Source of the DNA: Macrocystis pyrifera
Lineage: Eukaryota; Sar; Phaeophyceae; Laminariales; Laminariaceae
NCBI GenBank assembly: GCA_031763025.1
Contig: JASSKH010000006.1
Location: 248,001 to 312,000 of the forward strand
Direction of reading: 5' to 3'
Length of the DNA: 64,000 bases
Part shown: in pieces, positions 63,318-64,000 of the stretch
Position numbering within the stretch: position 1 is the first letter of the stretch
How the letters are laid out: each line of letters starts with the position of its first letter
Position numbers and translations under genes: made by a program
Notes under the pieces: model-generated
Database searches by the model: none
Told to the model about the DNA's origin: nothing
The model's input: the letters and a program-made list of their open reading frames with translations, nothing else

Positions 63318-64000
63318 CTGGCGAAACGGCAAACGAAGCACGCAGGGAAGAACAAAGAGCCCGAGGCAGACGTTATGAGATCTACATGATGTCAGGACAG
63401 AGGAGGTTCAGGAGATAGCCGTGTGTGCCACGAGAGTAGTTTTATCGCAAGCATTTCCCACCGACGCGGGGCCTTCTGAACTGAAGAGCTTCAACAAAAC
63501 ATTTTGTCCGATGCGTATCTCATATTGTTTCTCCCAAGCCCGTTCTCATTGTCTTGCATTATATCTCGAGGTCGGTCAGTTGTTGGGTGGGATTCCCATA
63601 CGTTAAATGCTTACGACGTCGAAATAACGTGCACCCCTGTTGAGGATAGAGTTTCACCAGACGTATGCGGGAAACGTTCTCAGTAAACGTGTTAAGGCGT
63701 CCCCCAAATAAATATCAGGACGCATGCTACGATAGGGATGGCACAGTTTAGGCATAGCATTTTCGCCTGGTGAGAGGGGGGGCTCTGTCAACTATGGAAC
63801 TCCTCAACATCTTCTGTTTTGTCACAGTTTCTTTCTCAGACCTTGGCCAAGGGCATCGTCAATCGAGTCAAGCACACCGTGGTTGTTTAATTTGTTGTCG
63901 TAGATGACAGTAATAGCTCCTCAAGTTAGGAACCTCTCGGTCAGAACTTTTTGCTAGGGCAAACCCCTACGGCTGAGTGATGGTCATTTTGTGTGCCCCA
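63318..64000 (-). other. Probable intron of the MFS gene; no further exon assigned
   Basis: Upstream of the acceptor the minus strand is pyrimidine-rich. Around 63,822-63,919 the minus strand reads AITVIYDNKLNNHGVLDSID and DALGQGLRKKL, which is exon-like, with an AAG|GTCTGAG possible donor. The phase does not fit the next exon, so I do not join them. Confidence 0.35.

Noticed and set aside
1..64000. Integrated large DNA virus (for example phaeovirus)
   Set aside because: No capsid, DNA polymerase B, packaging ATPase or helicase motifs were recognised in any frame.

Overview
The window looks like nuclear DNA of a eukaryote. There are no bacterial operons. It holds three kinds of decayed retrotransposon, several satellite and minisatellite arrays, short inverted-repeat elements, a perfect run of twelve TTAGGG telomere-type units and a 100-base assembly gap. 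The mix of DIRS-like, Ty3/gypsy and Ty1/copia elements, CAG/CTG microsatellites, TTAGGG telomere repeats and an intron-containing MFS transporter gene would fit an alga, perhaps a brown alga. That placement is inference, and a red alga or another protist cannot be excluded.

Layout. 1-1.7 kb: minus-strand exon-like pieces with a zinc-finger-like fragment, then a hairpin and a CTG microsatellite. 2.2-3.4 kb: dispersed repeats. 4.5-7.4 kb: a minus-strand DIRS-like retroelement (tyrosine recombinase, RNase H, reverse transcriptase), cut off exactly where a TTAGGG array starts at 7.4 kb. 7.6-12 kb: a 30-bp minisatellite that changes into a roughly 135-bp higher-order repeat. 13.2-16.4 kb: a satellite with a period of about 335 bp. 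17.7-18.2 kb: a three-copy tandem repeat. 18.78-18.88 kb: sequencing gap. 19.3-23.1 kb: a G-rich degenerate repeat followed by a second, plus-strand DIRS-like copy. 23-40 kb: mostly unassigned sequence with several diverged repeat pairs and one decayed minus-strand coding region at 34-35.4 kb. 40.9-44.5 kb: a dead Ty3/gypsy pol. 44.5-49.3 kb: tandem and inverted short repeats ending in a PIF/Harbinger-like non-autonomous element with a TAA target duplication. 52.4-58 kb: a dead Ty1/copia element. 59-64 kb: a possible two-exon gene, a pseudogene copy of an MFS transporter exon, short repeats, and the last exon of the related MFS gene in opposite orientation.

The genes do not form a pathway. 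Most of the DNA is mobile or tandem repeat, consistent with subtelomeric or heterochromatic sequence. The best-supported host gene is the MFS transporter terminal exon at 62,883-63,317. The most unusual structure is the join between a truncated retroelement, a perfect telomere array and a two-level minisatellite at 7.4-12 kb.
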